A stretch of DNA of 64,000 nucleotides, from positions 868,001-932,000 of the forward strand of contig OZ237746.1 in assembly GCA_965178125.1 (NCBI GenBank), given 5' to 3'. Below are positions 1-11,411 of this stretch, piece by piece. The notes under the pieces are model-generated. The model searched no databases, was not told the origin of the DNA, and saw only the letters and a list, made by a program, of their open reading frames with translations. The translations under genes were made by a program, and so were the position numbers. Source of the DNA: Bilabrum cf. latius. Lineage: Eukaryota > Bigyra: Bicosoecida > Bigyra > Bicosoecida. The stretch's first letter is position 1; each line of letters opens with the position of its first letter.

Positions 1-3000
1 TGGACCTCGGACGGGCGGCCCCCGCTGGAGCTGGTGGAGGCAGAGGCCACGAGGGCGCTCTTCGTGCGGTTCCTCAGGGAACAAGAGGTCGAGCTGGCCG
101 AGACGGCGATGAGGAAATCCAGGGCAGCCAGCAGGCGGGCGGCATCCAGGGCGGGCGTGGGCGGGCCAGGGCCCGGATCCGTCTCAATGCCCAGGGCTCC
201 ATCTGCCGCCGCCTCCATGGTCTCGTCGTCGACGGTGAGGGGCGCCACCGCCACCGCAGCCGTGCAGCTGCCCGGGGGCCTGGCGCCGCGCGAGAGGGAC
301 GCACTCGTCAGGCGGCACGTGACCGGTCGGTTCGTGTGCGATCTGGGGGCGGCGCATCGGGGGTCGGGGCGGCGGCAGCGCACGATAGAGCTCAAGAACG
401 TGGGCGGGCGGGCGGCCAGTGTCACCGCCGACACGGGCCGGATGGCAGAGCTGGGCATGCGCATGGACCCCGGTAAGGTGGCCAGGCTGGCACCCGGCGA
501 CAGCGCCAGTGTGACGATTGCGTACCAGGTGCCCCGCCGCGCCAAGCTTGGCGTCCACGAGATCGAGGCCGTGCTGAGCTGCCCGGGGGGGCCCTCGGCC
601 GTGCTCGTGGTGAGGCTGCACGTGACGGAGCCCGCGCTGCAGGTGTACCCCAGGGTGCTGGACTTCGGGTGCATTGCACTGGAGCACGAGCGGATCGAGC
701 CGGTGCTGCTGATCAACCCGACCCCCCTGCCGGTGCAGTGGGAGAGGGGCCAGCTGACGACTCTGTCGCCGGACAAGAAGGAGGAGGGCGAGCTGTTCCA
801 GGTAGACCCCCCCGAGGGCGGCATCGTGCCGGCCAACGGGGCCTCACTCGTCACACTGAGGTTCGCGCCCACGCCCCGGCTGGCGATGAAGCCCCCGCCA
901 AAGGCGAAAAGCAGGGGGGCGCGCACCGCCAGCCGGGGAACACGTTCGGGGGGGGTAAGGGACGCGGCAAGCGGGCGCCACCGCCCTGCCGCTGTGGCGG
1001 GGATCTGCCTCCGGTTGCGACCGGTGGGCGCCCCCGCCGGGGCCGCCTCCCAGATGCCCAAGAAACTGACTCCCCCGAAGGAACTGACCACGGGCGGACA
1101 CGGGCCCACCGGCGGGCCGGGCCCCGGCGCCACCCAGGCTACCCCCCTCGTGACTGCTCCCCTCCTGTGGGCAAGGGGAGCCACCGAGCTGCTGTCCGTG
1201 CAGGTGGACCCCCCGCGCCTGGACCTCGGCCACGTGCTGCCTGCGGGCGGCAGGGTGGTCAAAGGCGAAGGTGGCGAGGGTGGTCCGTCCAGCGGTGCCG
1301 GCGGTCCGCCAGGAAGCGGGGAAGCGGCTTCCTCATCGTCCAGCGATGGATCCGCCCCTTCGCCTCCGGGGCCCTACGACGCACACGCGCTCGTCACACT
1401 GCGGAACCCCTCCGATTCCCGCTGGATGGAGGTGGCGGCGCCGCAGCTCGACGCTCAGCTCCAAGCGGAACAGGCTGTGCTGTACGCCGCGGGGCAGCTG
1501 CTGGCTCGCGGGGTGGACCTGTCCTCTGGTTTGGACGAGGACGACACGGCTGGGCTGGGCGTCGGTATGGGAGGGGGAGGTGGCGGCGGTGGGCTGTTTG
1601 GCGGGATGTTGGGCGGTGGCGTGCTGCGGCTGCCCCCCCACGTGCCCGGGGAGGGCCTTCCGCGGTGGCTGCTGCAGGCAGTGAGCCAGGCGGGGCAGGA
1701 ACAGGGGCAGGAGGCCGGGGGTGCTGGCGGGGGCATGGAGCCTCCTGCCTTCAGAGGAGCTGCTGAATAGGAGGATTAGCAGGTGCAGGAGCTATAGGCG
1801 GGTGACACAGGAAACCGGGGCTAGGGTCCTCCTCCCCGGTGGCCCGCCGGTCCACCGGTGGATCGGTCCCCCCGCGCCGCAAGCTCCGCACTCCGTATGC
1901 TGGGCAAGGCAGTGACCGTGGCCGTGTCGGCGCCCCCCTGCGGAGGGGAGGGGCAGGTGGCCGGGGCGCTTGCAGACAAGCTGTCCGGGCCTGTGCTCAC
2001 CATCGACGGCTGCGTCGAGTGGGCCTTCCGTGGTGGCGCTGGGGAACAATTCAGGAGGCAGCTGCAGGTGCTGCAGGAGGGACTGGTGGACGCCGCCCTG
2101 GAGACGGGAGAGGCCGCGGCCAGGGAACAAGCCAGGGGCAGGGAGGCCGAGGAGGCCGCCGCGGCGGGCAAGGGTGCCAAGGGGAAAGGCAAGGACAAGG
2201 GGAAAGACAAGGGCAAGGGCAAGGGCGGCAAGGCCCCTGCGAACGAGGGTGAGGGCGATGGGTCATCGAGTGACTCTGCGGCCCAGGAAGCGCGCGCCGC
2301 CCGCAGGCTCAAGCTGCTCTCGCTGCCCCCCGCGCTGCCCCCTGCAGCGGTGGCTGCCTGTGTGAGGGCTCGCCTCTTCGCGATGGACTGCAGTCGCGGC
2401 GCCGTGTTTAGCGGAACCTCCACTCGGTACGCCTACATCGGGCCCGAGGCTCCAGCACCAGCAGCAGACTCCCCAGCGCCCATGGAAGACGATGTCCCGC
2501 AGTAGGACGAGGGCAAGGGCAAGGGCAAGGGTGGCAAGTCCAAGGGCAAAGAAGGCAAAGAATCCCCCAGGGCAGGAGGGGACCAGCAGCAGGAGCTGGC
2601 CCGTGCTGCCACGCCTTTGACCACCCCCAGCGGCCCCTTTGGCCACTTCAAGATCGGCCTGGCCCAGTCGCCGGACCACGGGCCCGCCACGCCAGCAGAA
2701 GCTGCCGCCCAGCGCCGCGCCGGTGCCATGATCATCGCGGCTGCGGTGGGCTATCCCGGGCAGCTGGCAGGGATGGGGGGGCCCGGTTGCGCCGTGCATG
2801 TGCCTGGCGGTGCCGCTGGCGGCGCCCTTCGCTTGGTGCTGGATCTTCCAGGGAACAAGGAATTGGAGCCCGAGGGCAGGCCAGGCACCGGGGCACCCTA
2901 GTCAGCAGGCAGCAGCAGCAGCAGCAGCAACGCCGGGAAAGGGGGCAAGGGGAAGGACAAAGGTAAGGGGAAGTCACCCCGGGCCAGCGCCCGAGGGCAA

Positions 3001-6000
3001 GCAGCCGATGGGGACGAGGAAGAGAGCCAATCGGACAAGGCTCCCGCCCTCCCGTTCCGCCGAGAAGTGCCGCTCGACTGGCGATGCGCCTGGGTGCCTG
3101 CCGGCCCCTTGCGGGCCGTCCACGTCGCGATGCCGCGCGGCGCCTTGCGGAACCGAGCCGAGGACGCCCTGGACGAAGCGACTGCGGAGCTGGAAGAGCT
3201 GGAGGCCGAGCTCAGCCAGGCGGAGGCAGAGGCAGCGACTGCGGCAACAACTGGGGCTACGGGGGGTGCCATGGATGCCTCGGCAGGCAGCGCAGCAGCA
3301 GCAGCAGCAGGAGGTGCGGCCGGGGAGGGGCAGGGCGACTCATCCGGAGTCGAAAGTCCAGTCCTGGCATCGCTCAGGGCACGTCTGCAAGAGGCCAAGA
3401 GCAGGCGAGCCGACCTCGAGGCTCTCGCGCACTGGGCCGCAGGGGGGCTGGTGGCGGGTGCGGGGGGGGCCGGGGCGCAGGGAACAGGGCGAGAGGCGGC
3501 AGAGCGTGATGGCGAGGAGCAGCAGCCCGCTGTAGGCGGCGATGGGGAGCCCTCGGCTGCTCCAGTCCTCCCCTCTGTGGTGCTTTAGGCGATCGCATCG
3601 GAGTCGCTCCAGGAAGAGTGGCTGGACGCATGGCGCGTGGCGGTGGAGCGGGAGGCGGCCGCGAGAGGCTCCGTGCCTGCCCCCTTGCCTCCTTCTTCTT
3701 CTGCAATCGGAGCGGGGGAAGGCAAGGAACAGGACCACGGAGAGGACGAGGCGGGGGCCGGGGCATGGGCCGCTTCCGCTTCCTCCCAGCAGCGGTCCCT
3801 GGCCACATCTGCGGGTGCCTCCGCCGTGGTGCACGTGGATGGCGCCGACGACCTGCCCGTGGTGGCGGCAGAGGCCTGGAACTCGATGCCGGCCGCCTCT
3901 CGGTCGGGTCGGCTGTCCGACTCGACCGCACTGCCCACGCACACGAGGTACCCGCTGCCCCCGGGCAAGACGGTGAGGCTGGTCAGGACGGCGGAGCTGC
4001 TCCCGGCCGGGCCAAGGTCTTCCGTCCCGGCCCGCGTGCGGCTACTCAAGGTGCTGGACAGCCTCGCGGATCGCCGGGAGGACGACGACGAGAACGACGA
4101 AGATAGAGAGGTCGAGGCCAAGGCAGCAGACGCAACGGCAGCAGATGCATCGGGGGAGGGCGAGGGCAAGCAGGACGACGAGGAGGATGCAGGGGGCGAA
4201 GCAGGCGCAGGCAGGAGACACTCGCCGCACTCGTCACAACTGGAAGACATCGAGCCGGGCACGTTGCTATCCAGGGAACAAGTGGCCCTGCTGCTTGGGG
4301 AACAAGCAACGGCCTCTAGGGAGGGCGCGCCGCAGGGGCCCGCCCGATGGGTGCTCCCCCCGGGGGGCGAGGCCCGGGCGGTGCTCCGGTTCGAGTCGGC
4401 GGGGGAGGGGTCCTTCTCGGAGCAGCTGCCGCTGGAGGTGCTGGGGCAGCCGCGGGTGGGGACGGGCGGCGCCTCTGTTCTATCGGTGCGCGCGGATGTG
4501 AGCATGCCGCGGATCAGCGGAGACCCCCGTAACGTGTTCATGCGGCACGCGAGGTCCCTGCCCGGCCCGGGGAGGGCCCCCCTCAGGATGCGGTGGGTGC
4601 AGTCCGCGGGCGAGTACGCCTTTGGCCCCTGCGCCCTGGCGGTGGGCGCCCCCACAGAGGGGGGGGAATGGACCCCCGAGGCGGTGGCCAGGGCGAGGGA
4701 GGCAGCCCCCCACCGCTTCGAGACGGTGCGGATCACCAACACCGGATCTTTCCCCGCCCTAGTGAGGGCCTCGCTGGTGGCCAAAGAGGACGGGTACGGT
4801 TGCGACCGGGGGGCCGCTCCGGTGCCCGCGCTCGCCGGGGCGGCGGCCATCGTCCGTGCGGAACCGCCGTTGGTCCCGACCCCACTGCCGCAGGGCTGCG
4901 ATGGCGTGTTCCCTGGGGAACACGGGGCCCGGGTGGTGGTGCCCACGGGTGCCGACGAGGAGGAGAAGCAAGTGGGGAGCATGCTGCCTGCAGTGGCCGT
5001 GCTTGCGGACGGCAGGCCGGGTGCCCAGGCCGATGCTGCGGAGGCACAGGAAGGAGGGGCGGCTGATGGCGCGGCAGGGGGGGGAGGGCCCAGGGCAGAC
5101 GCGGGGCCGACCTGCTTCGTGCTGGACGCCCGGGCTCTCGAGGGCCGCCGGCTGGCACCAGGCGAGACCGCCGAGATCGGGCTGGGCTTCTTCCCGCAGC
5201 ACCCGCGGGTCTACTCCAACGCGCTGTGCCTGTCGGTGGAGGGAAATCCGGAGCCCGTTGTGTTCCCCGTGTCGGGGGAGGGGCACAGGCCCTCCATGCG
5301 GGCACAGGGGCCGTGGCTCGAGCGGGCCGTGCCGCAGGCTGGTGCTGCCGGCGAGGACGACGAGGCTTCTGCTGCTGGTGCTGCCGGTGAGGGCGGCGAG
5401 GGAGTCGCCCGCACGGAGGAGCAGAGGGCCGTGGATGATGCCCTGGCCAGGCGGAACCGCGCGGCGCCGCCGATGCTCCCGGGCCGCGTGCCGGTGCTGG
5501 ACCTCGGCTCCGTGAGGACGGGCCAGGCGAGCGACGACCGGCTCCAGATCCGCAACGACAGCCAGCTGGGTCTCCTGTGGCGGGTGGCGTAGTGGTCGCT
5601 CGCTGCCCTTGCGGAGGGGGTCCGTGTGACCCCACTCGGGGGGGAGCTGGCCCCGGGGAGGGAGGCCGTGGTGTCCGTTCAGTTCGACGGCTCCATGCCC
5701 TGCGAGGTGAGGCAGGCCGTGGTGCTTGAGTACTGCGACGCGGAGGGCGGGTGGGGCGCCGCGGAGCGAGACCGCGCCTCCAGGGAACAAGCGGACGGTG
5801 GTGTGGACCTGCACCTGGGTGGGGATGGTGAGGACGGGGTTGCCTCGAAGGGGGGCGTGCAGGAGGGGCCCTGGGGGCCCGTGCACACGCTCCTGTGGGC
5901 GGCCGAGGAGGCTGGGTCGGCAGGCGGCCCGGGTGAAAATGAAGATGATGGTTCGGGTGCAGGTGGAGGCCTGGCCTCTCTGCCTCCACCCTCCCTCCGA

Positions 6001-7854
6001 GCTCGGCTCAGCCTTGCGTCCAAGGGGCTGGAGACGTACATGGCCACAGGGGACGCGGGGGCGCTGCGGGAGCCCGGTGCGGGAGGCGACGGCGATGGTG
6101 CGGGCGGGGGCAAGGACGATAAAGGGGGCAAAGGCAAGGCGAAGAAGGGAGGGGCTAAGGACAAGGGCAAGGCGAAGGGCAAGGACAAAGGGGGCAAGAA
6201 ATCGCCCCGCCCCGGCACCTCGGGCACCGCGGAGGGAACCGCCGCCGGGGCAGAGGAACCTTCGCTGCCGCTCGTATACCGCGGCCCCAGGCGTATCCGT
6301 GCCCTCCCCTTCTTCGTCGTTGCAGAGGCCTATCCCATCGGGGGAGACGTCGCCGTGGACACCCCCCGGGCGCCTGGAGCTCTGCATTGCGACAGCTCGG
6401 AGGCCGTGCGTGCTGGGGCGCTGCAGGCCGATTTCGGGACTGTGCGGGTGTGCGAGCACGCCGACAGGCAGCTGAGGATGCGGAACCTGGGGAAGCACCC
6501 CCTCGTGTGGGAGGTGCTGCTGCCTCCCCAGGGAACAGCGGCGAGGTGCGTCCGGCTTGGCCCTGCGGCGCTGCGGCCCCGTGGGGAGGCAGACGGCAAG
6601 CAGCAGGAGCAGGAGCAGGCGCAAGGGGCAGAAGGAGGCCGCGTTGCGCTGGTGCAATTTCCCGCGCCCCCCGCCCCTCCTGCGAGCGTGGTGCTGGGAC
6701 CTTCAGGTATCTCTGGAGGTGAAGGGGCGTCTGGGGACGGGGACGAGGGCAAGGGCGGGGGCAAGGGGAAGAGCAAGGGGGGCAAGGACAAGGGCAAGGG
6801 CAAAGGGAAGGGGGGCAAGGGAGGAGCCGCGGAGGGAGACGCAGATGCGGCCGCGGCAGGTGCGGCCAATGTCGTGCCAGAGGACTGGGCCCAGGGAACA
6901 ACGCAGCTGCTCCCTGCCGGAGGGTCGGCCCGCGGGGTGGTGGGTCCCGGGCTGGAGGCGTGCCTCCCCCTGCGGTTCCTGAGCACAGAGGGCCCGGCGG
7001 ACATGGGGGCCCGGCGGGACACGATGGTGGTGCGTCTGCTGGACAGCAGCACCGGCGAACTCCTGTCTGTGGTGCGCGTGGGGCTGTCAGGGCGCGCGTC
7101 CAACGGCGGCCTGGAGCTGCGGCCTCCTCGCGGGGTGCACTTCGGGCCTCAGATGTACGATACGTTCCTGGATCGAGCTCTGGAGGTGCACTCGGAGGGC
7201 GGGCATTGGGGCGGGCCCGTGAGGATCGTGCCGGCGGGGTCGGAGGCGCACGCGGCTGCGGTCCGGGCGGCCCATGCAGCCGCGCGATGGTGCCGGTACA
7301 CGGGGCATGGGGCGGGCGCCAGCGTGGCGATGGCTGCGATCTCCGCGGTGGATGCGGCGCTGGGGCTGGCCGGGGGGGGTGAGAGCGGGGACAAGGGGAA
7401 GAAGGGGGGGGGCAAGGACAAGGGCAAAGGGAAGGACAAAGGGAAGGGCAAAGGTAAAAGTAGTGGTGCCGACGGTGGGGCGGGGGAGGGCGGGGCAGTC
7501 GCTGGGGAGCCCCTGGAGGGGGGCGTGGAGCAGGGTCCCTTCTCGCTGTTCCCTGGGGTGGTGGAGCGCGTGGACTCGGAATCGCACGCGTCGGTCAAGG
7601 TGCGGTACCTGGCCAGGGGCGAGGGCGCGCACCACGGGCAATTCGTCGTCGTGGCGCCGGGGCTGCCGCTGGAGAGCGAGCCGAGGTTCGGTCGCGGGGG
7701 TGCGGCGTCTTCCGGTGCGGGCGGTGGCGTGGCTGGAGAAGGCGAGGCGCTCGGGCCGGACCCGTTCCCTGTAGTGCACGTGAGCGGGGAGTCGTGCGTG
7801 CCGCAGATCCTGTGCGGGCCGCCCCCGGACCTCGGTGACGAGGATGGCATGTGA
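1..7854 (+). CDS. HYDIN-like central-pair (ASH/MSP-domain) protein, 5' end outside window
   Basis: One frame is open from base 1 to a TGA at 7852-7854 if TAG is read as Gln (in-frame TAGs at 1768, 1777, 1795, 1822, 2503, 2899, 3586 and 5590), giving about 2617 residues. The protein repeats beta-sandwich units typical of ASPM-SPD2-Hydin/MSP domains, recognisable by a [YR]P..LDFG-type opening strand and a following [IL].NxG/NP strand: near residues 105-180, 215-290, 405, 1830-1860, 2140 and 2375. HYDIN-family proteins belong to the central-pair apparatus of motile cilia, so the organism is inferred to be flagellated. Unusual Gly-Lys-Asp tracts (repeats of GKGKDKGKGK type) separate the domains, near residues 720-750, 840-850, 980, 2035-2065, 2245-2280 and 2465-2490. 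The start lies upstream of the window. Confidence in the family is good; orthology to HYDIN rather than another ASH protein is less certain. Confidence 0.8.
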
Positions 7855-8274
7855 CGTAGGCTTGTGGTGAAGCACGTTTGAACCCTTCAATTACGAACTC
7901 GAACTGATTTTGTCGAATCTGCCTGGCGGTCAACACGGTGTGTGTGATGATCCGATCGGATCGGCTCGCTGTATGTGTTGCTTAGGTGTGGTCCACGAAG
8001 CAAAGCCGAATCAGGCATCCACCATGCTGCCAACTTTGTAATAAGTTCGACATGAGAGCTTGCATCAGTGGGGCGAGGCGGCTGTAGAAACTGCGCCTAC
8101 TACCCGTGGTTCGATCGAAGTACGGGTGCAGGCGACACCTGAACTCTGTTGCTCCCATTGCTCCCGATTTCCTCGGTGACGTATCAAATCACACTATTGA
8201 TGCGCTGTATGATGTGAGGATTCACCTGGACTCACGAAGAGCCTCAATTGCGACCTCGTTGCTGACGTCATCTC
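7855..8274. other. Intergenic / possible 5' leader of the sirtuin gene
   Basis: This is less GC-rich sequence after the TGA of the HYDIN-like gene. I see no open frame with protein-like composition. It must hold the 3' UTR of the upstream gene and the promoter or a first exon of the sirtuin gene, but I cannot place boundaries. Confidence 0.4.
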
Positions 8275-9663
8275 GTGCCTCTTGGCTGTTTGAAACGATG
8301 TAGAACCCTAGCCCATGCGTCGCCCCCCACGACACAGATTCTGTTCCATCCAAGAGGCGCGATGGTTCTGTCGGGAGCCGGGATCAGTACGGCCAGTGGG
8401 ATTCCCGATTACAGGTCTCCCAATCGGCCGGCGTACAAGCCTCTCCAAAACGCCGATTTCTTCCGGAAAGAATCCGTTCGCCGCCGGTACTGGGCCCGCA
8501 GCTCGCTAGGATACCGTAGATTATCCGCCGCCGAGCCGAACGGGGCGCATTTCCTCGTGGCAGCTCTGGAGGCGGCCGGCTGCGTGCGCTCGGTCATCAC
8601 GCAGAACGTTGACCGCCTGCACCAGCGCGCCGGCAGCCGCAACGTGCTCGAGCTGCACGGAACCGTGCACGAGGTCGCTTGCATGGACTGCGGGCTGGTC
8701 CTCTCCCGCCAGCAGCTGCAGCGGCGCATGGAATCGGAGAACGCAGGCTGGCAGCGCGCCTTTGCTCCCTCCCAGGAAGCCCGCCCCGACGGTGACGTGG
8801 AGCTCCCCGAGAGGGCCTACGAGACCTTCGTGATGCCCTCCTGCGGCGGGGCCGTGCCGCATGCGGGAGCGCTGAGGGACCTCAGGGAACACGTCCTCTC
8901 TTCCTCTTCATCTTCGCCCTCGCCCTCCCACGCCATCGTGGCGCAGTCGGTGCTGTCCCCACCCGCGGGGCCCCAGCCGTGCCGGGGGTTCCTGAAACCG
9001 AGCGTGGTGTTCTTCGGCGGGTCCGTGCCCAGGCGTGTGACGAGTGCGGCGTCCGACCTGGTGTCGGACGCGGGGTCCGTTCTGGTGCTGGGCTCCACCC
9101 TGGCCGTGCACTCGTCATACCGGCTGGCCCGGGCCGCGGCCAAAGAGGGCAAGCCGGTGGGGGTGGTGACCTACGGAGAAACCAGAGCCGACGCGCTGGA
9201 AGAGGCGGGCCCCGGCTCTGGGGTGGTCAAAGCGGCGGCCAGCGCCAGCGCGGTGCTGGAGCGGCTGCTGCTCCTGGGCCTGAAGAGGGGGGAGGGGAGG
9301 GCTGCTCGGGCGCTGGAGTGGCTGCGGGGGCACAGCGAAGAGGGGCTACACCCCATCCTGGAGGCGGAAGGGGCCGTGCAGTGGGTGCAGTGCACGAAGG
9401 CGCGCACCGGCTCCTCCTCGCAGTGGCCCGCTGGCGGGGAGGCTGTGCCGCCGGGCGCCGGGCCCGAAGCAGCCGCGTCATCCAGCCGGGCCGCGGCCGC
9501 CTCTATCCAGCACCACGGCCCGGGTGCAGTGCACCCGCCGGCCCCTCCCACCCCCGGCACGGACCCCGCTGTGCTCAGGGGAACGGCCGGCGTGCTCCCG
9601 GATGATGACCCGCCGCCCGTGCCGCACCTCGAGATGCGGCCGCATCTGCCCTGGTGCGTGTGA
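8275..9663 (+). CDS. SIRT4-like class II sirtuin (NAD-dependent deacylase)
   Basis: The product carries the full sirtuin signature: GAGISTASGIPDYRS (NAD loop), TQNVDRLHQRAG, ELHGTVHEVAC with the catalytic His, KPSVVFFGG and LGSTLAVHSSYRLA. The sequence around PDGDVELPE and FLKPSVVFFG is closest to SIRT4-type enzymes, which are usually mitochondrial NAD-dependent deacylases or ADP-ribosyl/lipoamidase enzymes. Zinc ligands are a CxxC pair (CMDC), a single Cys in MPSCGG and a fourth Cys in QPCRGF. The last two are separated by an inserted Ser/Pro-rich stretch of about 45 residues, where relatives have CxxC. About 160 Gly/Ala/Pro-rich residues follow the catalytic core. The stop is TGA. The first codon of the open frame is GTG, not ATG, so the real start is uncertain: either the ATG just before VLSGAG (about 8361) or a spliced upstream exon joining near 8337. 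No in-frame TAG occurs. Confidence 0.85.
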   Translation: MPLGCLKRCRTLAHASPPTTQILFHPRGAMVLSGAGISTASGIPDYRSPNRPAYKPLQNADFFRKESVRRRYWARSSLGYRRLSAAEPNGAHFLVAALEAAGCVRSVITQNVDRLHQRAGSRNVLELHGTVHEVACMDCGLVLSRQQLQRRMESENAGWQRAFAPSQEARPDGDVELPERAYETFVMPSCGGAVPHAGALRDLREHVLSSSSSSPSPSHAIVAQSVLSPPAGPQPCRGFLKPSVVFFGGSVPRRVTSAASDLVSDAGSVLVLGSTLAVHSSYRLARAAAKEGKPVGVVTYGETRADALEEAGPGSGVVKAAASASAVLERLLLLGLKRGEGRAARALEWLRGHSEEGLHPILEAEGAVQWVQCTKARTGSSSQWPAGGEAVPPGAGPEAAASSSRAAAASIQHHGPGAVHPPAPPTPGTDPAVLRGTAGVLPDDDPPPVPHLEMRPHLPWCV

Positions 9664-9825
9664 TGAGATGAGATTATTTCAGGAATTGCAATGTGCGGGA
9701 AGGTGGTATTGACGCTGGTGCCATTCAATGCACGGTATGATTGCACCCAGGCAAATCGCACCAAAGAGTGCGACTGGCCAAGCATGCCAAACCAGACCGA
9801 ATGCATGCCTCGTGTTCGAGCCCCT

Positions 9826-10091
9826 TCACGTCTCCTTTGACTTGCGCGGCTTCGAACCCCGCCTCTTCCGTGGCTTGCCATCGCTCTCTTCGCTGGCAGC
9901 CCCCGAGCCCTCTCCTTCTCCTCCTCCTTCTCCCTTGCCAGTGCCAGTGCCTTTGGTTGCCGCTTTTTTTACGTTCCATTGGGCCGTCTCTGCGTACGGG
10001 GAGGCTTCCCTCCCCTCCGTACCCTCACCACTGGCAGAGAGCCCTTGTCTCTCTCCGTCTCCCTTTCGCTTGTTCTCGCCCTTGTCCTTGC

Positions 10092-10126
<35 letters not shown>

Positions 10127-10794
10127 TCCTCGTCCTCGCCCTGGGCACGCCCGCCTTCCAGCGGCTGCATCGAGTCCCTGAGTGTCGCAAGCTCTTCGTC
10201 CGAAGCAGACCACGCCCATCGCAGGAAAAGAAGCACGATTCCACAGATTGACAGCCCGTTGAGTGCGAGATGCCCGCAGATGAGGGACCACGAGATGGAG
10301 GCGACCTGCGGCCTCATCTCGTCCATGTTCGCCTCGCGGGGCAGCCGGGCGGCTGCCTGCTCCGGTGGCATGACGAATGCTACTAACACGGTGACTAGCA
10401 CGATAAGCTGCAGAAAGCCGCCGACCACGAGGGCAGACTGCGTCTTGGCAGGCCCTACCACCACGCCACGCACCAGCCTTGACGCATGCTTCCAAGCGTC
10501 CATCACCGGCACAATCACCAATGGTACGACGCACATGATAAGATGAGATATGATGGGAGCTGCAGGCTTCCAAACGAAAAATACGCGGAGCAGATCAAGT
10601 GCCAGCAACGCATCGCTCGACTCTGAGGTGCCTTCGGCCTGCTAGTACACGAAAATGGACACTGATAGATCCACGATGCTCCACCCGAGGAACAGTCCAT
10701 TCAATAGGCATGTTGCTGCCAGTTCAACGGGTTCAAGCCGGGCGGATTTGATGATCTCAGCAACCTCCTTTTCCTCGACTGTCGGCTTGGTCAT
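9826..10794 (-). CDS. Four-helix membrane protein with charged low-complexity tail
   Basis: The frame runs from ATG at 10794 to TGA at 9826-9828 (322 residues) with one in-frame TAG at 10642-10644. The N-terminal 200 residues contain four hydrophobic stretches: ATCLLNGLFLGWSIVDLSV, HLIMCVVPLVIVPVM, ALVVGGFLQLIVLVTVLVAF and ALNGLSICGIVLLFL. The C-terminal 110 residues are repetitive Glu/Asp/Gly/Lys ending in a basic RKRRGSKPRK patch, probably cytosolic. I recognise no family. Without the TAG readthrough, the start with MTKPTVEEKEVAE and the first helix would be lost, which supports the recoding. The gene is convergent with the sirtuin gene, with about 160 bases between their stops. Confidence 0.6.
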
Positions 10795-11411
10795 AGTTGA
10801 AGCAGGACTGCGTGATAACGCTCCACTTTTTACACACACTGGCGACTGATGACTGTTAAATACCACTCTGAACACTAAATAGGTTCGTGTAGTGGCTCTC
10901 GGGCCAGTATGCCTGATTTGTTCGCCATGGTGGAGCTGCAGCACGGGTGCAGCGCATGATAGCGATGGCCAGGACCCACTGCAGTCGCCAGAGTCCAGGG
11001 TGCACCCTGCAGCCCACGGGCGAGCAGCAGACCAGACCACTGATAGGACAGTAGGCTGCTGCCAAAGACGCTGCAGCTTGTGAGCGGTGCAAACTTGGGG
11101 CCAGCGGGACTGAGCCGGCCCACGCTCGCTCTCGGCTCCCCTTCACTAGCCTACTGTAAAATGTCTGGGCACCACCGTCCGCAACATTGAGGTATCTGGC
11201 CGAGCTGTAATAGCTATAGCAGAAGAGGCCAAGCCAATGGTACTCATACTGATGCGGATGCAGTGACAGCTCCAACTCGAAGAACTTGCGACCGGCCGTT
11301 TGCGACCAAGCCGGCTGCTGCGCTGCACACCAAAAAGCTCCTCGTGGATCGGCAAGCGCGGCCCTAGTCTGGTCGTGTCGTTATCGTTGCCGCTAGAGAA
11401 ATATTGATTCC
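10795..11411. other. Divergent intergenic region
   Basis: This lies between the membrane protein gene (leftward) and the ELWxxDGT gene (rightward). Short frames on both strands look non-coding. It presumably holds both promoters and possibly a 5' exon of the rightward gene; I see no motif I can name. Confidence 0.4.
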
